From: G963674665 sp964609625
Lineage (GTDB): Bacteria > Desulfobacterota > Desulfovibrionia > Desulfovibrionales > Desulfovibrionaceae
DNA: 64,000 bases
Direction: 5' to 3'
Assembly: GCA_964609625.1 (NCBI GenBank)
Contig: CAZSRS010000015.1
Coordinates: 1 to 64,000 of the forward strand
In this document: one piece after another, positions 60,918 to 64,000 of the stretch
Numbering within the stretch: the stretch's first letter is position 1
Layout: each line of letters starts with the position of its first letter
Program-made: the position numbers and the translations under genes
The notes under the pieces: model-generated
What the model saw: the letters and a program-made list of their open reading frames with translations, nothing else
Told to the model about the DNA's origin: nothing
Database searches by the model: none

Positions 60918-63596
60918 TCACCCAGGCAAGATGTCCTTTTCGCGCATGATACGCTCGGCCACCGCCAACTGTGAGAGCAGGCTCGGAGCCTTGCCGTCAA
61001 TCTTGGCGGCCATCACCTCCTGCAACACCTCGCCGACCATGGGGCTGGGCTCGAGCCCCATGGCCAGCAGGTCCTTGCCCGTGATGTCCAGCTTGATGTG
61101 CTGGAGAGTTGCCAAGTAATTGGAGACACTGCGTTTGATTTTTTCCTGTTTGCTCCGGGCCATGATGTACAGCACCCCTTCCAGCCGAATGGGTTCCAGC
61201 AGGAAAAAGAGTTGACTGAGAGGGTCGTTGCGTGCGTTCCAGTGCAATATTTTTTCATTGGCCTCGAAGACCAACAGCCGTAAGGAGAGAAAATCCCGCT
61301 CCAGTTTTTTTGAAAACTTCAAGCGTTGGGTCAGGGATTCAGCCTCGGTTTCGCTCCAACCCGAGGTCAGGGCCAATAAATAGGCTATCCAGCTCACTGG
61401 CTGGGGGTCCACGTAGAGCAGTTTGTACCAGCTCAGCACACGCTCCAATTCCCCGAGCAGGGATTCGAGACTGGGGGAGAGCTTCAGCTTGGGATGGATG
61501 GCCGGCAGGAGTTCCAGCCTGTTCATGGAGCGCAGGCAGGACAAGGGATGTCCTTCCTCAAGTATCAGTTTAAGTTCATGGAAGAGCCGGGCACCTGAAA
61601 GCCGTTTCAACAGGTCGAGCTGCAGGGCGTTTTTGATCAGGCGCAGGGTCTGGGCTCCGATCTTGAAATCAAAGCGTTGCTCGAAGCGAACGGCCCGTAG
61701 CATTCGTGTGGGGTCTTCCACGAAGCTCAGGGAGTGAAGTACCCGCAGGGCCTTTTCCTTGATGTCTCGTTGCGCCCCAAAGAAGTCCACCAGCCGGCCA
61801 AAATGCCCAGGATTGAGCTGTACGGCCAGGGCGTTGATGGTGAAGTCGCGGCGGAACAGGTCCATCTTGATGGAAGAAAGCTCCACCGTGGGCAGGGCCG
61901 CCGGATACTCGTAATACTCCAGCCGGGCCGTGGCCACGTCCAGGTGTTGCTCCTCCTCGCCGGGTTCATGGCTCAGGATGACCACCGCGGTCTTGAATTT
62001 GTAATGGGGGCGCACCCGGCCGTCGAGCTTCCTGGCCAGTGCCTTGGCAAAGGCAATGCCGTCTCCCTCCACCACCAGGTCGATGTCCAGGTTCTGACGC
62101 CTGAGCAGGATGTCACGCACAAAGCCACCCACCACATAGACTGCCGTGCCGAGTTCCTGGCCGAGGTGTCCAGCCTGCTGCAGTAGTTCATAGTGCCGTT
62201 GGGGCAGGCGCTCCTTGAGCAGGGTGCGGATGTTACGCTCGCGCCCTTTTTCAGGGAGCAGGGTTTCGGGAATGCGCGCCGGTTCTTCGATGAGCGTGTT
62301 GATCAGATCGGTGCGGGTGATCACCCCCACGATGGAGCCGTTGTCCACCACCGGAGCCAGGCGTTGGTGCTGGCCGATGATGATCTCGATGACCGGGTAA
62401 AGGTCGCTGTTGGGGTGCACGATGGAGCACTCGCGCTGCATGTACTCGTCCACGGCCATGTTTCCCAGATCATGCGCCACGGCACGCACCGCGATGGCCA
62501 GGTCCAAAACCCCGGTGCAACGTAGGGAACCCTTCTCCACCACGGGCATTGCCTTGAACCCAAAGCGGTTCATGAGTTCTACGGCGTGGATGATAGTGGA
62601 GTCCTGCTCCAGGACAATTGGGGGGGCGGACATGATGTCCTTGACCAGGAAGTGGGGGTTGATGTGGGAGTAGAGCAGGGCGAAGAGTTCGTCACGCACT
62701 TGTGACAACGTGCGGTCCTTGATGTTCGCAGAAGCCGCGAAAGCGTGCCCTCCACCCCCCAGGGAAGTGCAAATCTGTCCCACATCCACGTCCGGAGTCC
62801 GGCTTCTGGCCACGAGCACGATCCGATCCTGCATGCGTCCAAGGGCGAACAAGGTCCGAATGTTCTGGATATCCAACATCTTGTGCACGAGCAGGGCAAA
62901 ATCGCCCATGTATTGCTCCAGGGAGACTTCGGTGATGATCACCCGCACGCCGTTGATGTCATGTGCTTGTGCCGATTCAAGGAGATCGTTGAGGATGGTG
63001 ATCTGTTCGGCTGTGAGGTCGCGGTGCAGGAGGTCGGCGATGACGTTGAGGTCCATTCCCTGGTTCTTGAGCCAGGCCGCGGCCAGGAAGTCGTGCTCCG
63101 TGGTGGAGGTGAAGGTGAAGGAACCGGTATCCTCGAAGATACCGCAACCCAGAATGGTGGCTTCGTCCTCGGTGAGGCGCAGGCCTTTGTCACGGATGCG
63201 CAGGGTGAGGATGGAGGTGGTGGCGCCCCAGGGCAGTACCGCGCCGGTGGAGTAGGGCAGATCGTCCTCGGAATCGGGGTGATGGTCATAGGCGTGGATC
63301 TCCAATCCCTCCTTGTTCAGAATGCCCTGCACATGGGAGAGTCGCGAGCGTTGTCTGGTGTCCACCAGCACGAGGGTCTGCACGGACTCCGAGTCCAGGT
63401 CGCGGGCGTTGATGAAGTCGAAGAGATAGGTGGCGCTTTCTATAAAGAAATTGCGCAAGGTCTTCTCCTGGCTGCCGGGAAAGATCAGGGCCGCTCCGGG
63501 ATAGAGCTTGCTGGCCGCGATCATGGCGGCCAGGGCGTCGAAATCGGCGTTACTGTGCGCCGTGATGATGGTCGTGGCCTTGCGTTTTTCAGTCAT
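60918..63596 (-). CDS. DHH-CBS-tRNA nucleotidyltransferase fusion
   Basis: An 892-residue multidomain protein. Residues about 7-310 are a DHH/DHHA1 phosphoesterase (HSNADFDALAAM, DTRQRS, DHHPDSEDD, GGGGHAFAA). Residues about 315-440 are two CBS domains, likely sensing an adenosyl ligand. Residues about 470-880 are a class II polyA polymerase/CCA-adding-type nucleotidyltransferase (YVVGGFVRDILL, LDIDLVVEGDG, RRDFTINALAV, RVLHSLSFVEDPTRMLRAVRFEQRF). I infer a role in tRNA 3'-end maturation, with the DHH domain removing or turning over end nucleotides. This is a known but lineage-restricted architecture. It lies between xerD and the LOG-like gene. Confidence 0.92.
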   Translation of the reverse strand: MTEKRKATTIITAHSNADFDALAAMIAASKLYPGAALIFPGSQEKTLRNFFIESATYLFDFINARDLDSESVQTLVLVDTRQRSRLSHVQGILNKEGLEIHAYDHHPDSEDDLPYSTGAVLPWGATTSILTLRIRDKGLRLTEDEATILGCGIFEDTGSFTFTSTTEHDFLAAAWLKNQGMDLNVIADLLHRDLTAEQITILNDLLESAQAHDINGVRVIITEVSLEQYMGDFALLVHKMLDIQNIRTLFALGRMQDRIVLVARSRTPDVDVGQICTSLGGGGHAFAASANIKDRTLSQVRDELFALLYSHINPHFLVKDIMSAPPIVLEQDSTIIHAVELMNRFGFKAMPVVEKGSLRCTGVLDLAIAVRAVAHDLGNMAVDEYMQRECSIVHPNSDLYPVIEIIIGQHQRLAPVVDNGSIVGVITRTDLINTLIEEPARIPETLLPEKGRERNIRTLLKERLPQRHYELLQQAGHLGQELGTAVYVVGGFVRDILLRRQNLDIDLVVEGDGIAFAKALARKLDGRVRPHYKFKTAVVILSHEPGEEEQHLDVATARLEYYEYPAALPTVELSSIKMDLFRRDFTINALAVQLNPGHFGRLVDFFGAQRDIKEKALRVLHSLSFVEDPTRMLRAVRFEQRFDFKIGAQTLRLIKNALQLDLLKRLSGARLFHELKLILEEGHPLSCLRSMNRLELLPAIHPKLKLSPSLESLLGELERVLSWYKLLYVDPQPVSWIAYLLALTSGWSETEAESLTQRLKFSKKLERDFLSLRLLVFEANEKILHWNARNDPLSQLFFLLEPIRLEGVLYIMARSKQEKIKRSVSNYLATLQHIKLDITGKDLLAMGLEPSPMVGEVLQEVMAAKIDGKAPSLLSQLAVAERIMREKDILPG

Positions 63597-63611
63597 GCGT
63601 GTCGTTGCGCC

Positions 63612-64000
63612 TCATGGGGCCCCCCTACGGGCACGGGGATGGAAATTCTTGTGGACCTCCAGAAGCTTGCCGCTCTGGACGTGGGTGTAAATCTCAGTGG
63701 TGCTCACATCCGCATGCCCCAGCAGCATTTGCACGCTACGCAGGTCCGCGCCGCCTTCGAGCAGGTGCGTGGCAAAGGAATGACGCAGGGAGTGCGGGGA
63801 AATGGGCTTGTGGATGCCGGCCTGGAGCGCGTAACGCTTGACGCACTTCCACACCGCCTGCCGCGTGAGCCCCTTTCCGGAGCGATTGAGGAACATTGCG
63901 TCCTGGACCGGATGAAACGCCGGGCGCCAGTGTTTGAGGTAGATCTGCAGGAACTCCTGGGCCACGTGATGCAAGGGAGTGATGCGCTCCTTGCTCCCCT
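63612..64000 (-). CDS. xerD: Tyrosine recombinase XerD (C-terminal part, cut by the window edge)
   Basis: About 129 residues of the catalytic domain are visible, entering from the right edge of the window. The motifs HSLRHSFATHLLEGG, LLGHADVSTTEIYTHV and the terminal nucleophile Tyr are present, so the enzyme is complete at its C-terminus. XerC/XerD resolve chromosome dimers at dif. XerD rather than XerC is a judgement from the catalytic-domain sequence; the missing N-terminus would help decide. The gene is followed at 15 nt by the DHH-CBS-nucleotidyltransferase gene and opens the visible part of the operon. Confidence 0.85.
   Translation of the reverse strand, partial: GSKERITPLHHVAQEFLQIYLKHWRPAFHPVQDAMFLNRSGKGLTRQAVWKCVKRYALQAGIHKPISPHSLRHSFATHLLEGGADLRSVQMLLGHADVSTTEIYTHVQSGKLLEVHKNFHPRARRGAP

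Noticed and set aside
1..64000. CRISPR arrays, tRNA or rRNA genes, insertion sequences, prophage.
   Set aside because: Reading both strands I found no direct-repeat arrays, tRNA-like cloverleafs, transposases or phage genes; XerD is the housekeeping recombinase by sequence and context.

Overview
The window is about 64 kb of GC-rich, densely coding chromosome. It most likely comes from a sulfate-reducing member of the Desulfovibrionales (Desulfobacterota, the old Deltaproteobacteria). The grounds are a mercury-methylation pair (hgcA, hgcB), an FNT-channel/molybdoenzyme operon, a DHH-CBS-nucleotidyltransferase fusion, many c-di-GMP and two-component proteins, and housekeeping genes arranged as in that group. 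No tRNA, rRNA, CRISPR array, intact insertion sequence or prophage was seen. The genus was not determined.

Positions 1-5.5 kb (minus strand) hold a small respiratory or sulfur-metabolism locus. An ECF sigma factor fused to a NasS/NrtA-like ligand-binding domain is followed by an FNT-family anion channel, a 44-residue membrane protein, a cytoplasmic molybdopterin oxidoreductase and a four-cluster ferredoxin. The sigma-ligand-sensor fusion is one of the two most unusual items here. I infer that it controls the operon behind it.

Positions 5.8-10.9 kb hold a PAS histidine kinase that converges on hgcB-hgcA, and a GAF-GGDEF protein. hgcA appears to be a selenoprotein gene. Its reading frame continues upstream through an in-frame TGA to a GTG with a good ribosome binding site. 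The TGA lies in a Cys-UGA-Gly-Pro-Lys context, and a perfect 7-bp hairpin with a GGUU loop follows 19 nt downstream, as expected of a bacterial SECIS. The partner HgcB keeps Cys73 but lacks the C-terminal cysteine pair I recall from the characterised HgcB. This is the main finding.

Positions 11.5-30.4 kb are mixed. They include glycosyltransferases, an MBL hydrolase, an HDOD protein, a TPR protein, an FxsA-type membrane protein with a sigma-54-like promoter, uvrB, an HD-GYP response regulator preceded by a 20-codon remnant of an AAA ATPase, ligA, dapB, a LysE exporter, rtcB, and an OmpA-L,D-transpeptidase lipoprotein.

Positions 30.5-46.9 kb hold an ACT protein with phenylacetate-CoA ligase, a dynamin-like GTPase, a nitroreductase, the tightly packed rsfS-gpmI-zinc ribbon-glycosyltransferase run, a LOG protein, a beta-CASP nuclease, and the overlapping rsmD-coaD-miaA-spoIID-type run. 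A hydrolase, a large uncharacterised protein and sixA close the region.

Positions 47-54 kb hold a co-directional cell-envelope operon (amidase, TPR, LPP20, SLH lipoprotein, secreted protein, FecR-like protein), then nfo and a methionine-rich metal-binding protein. From 55 kb to the end, all on the minus strand, runs a long operon: xerD (cut by the window edge), DHH-CBS-CCA-type nucleotidyltransferase, LOG-like protein, HIT hydrolase, lapA, lapB, mutS and a lipoprotein. It combines tRNA 3'-end work, LPS-assembly control and DNA repair.
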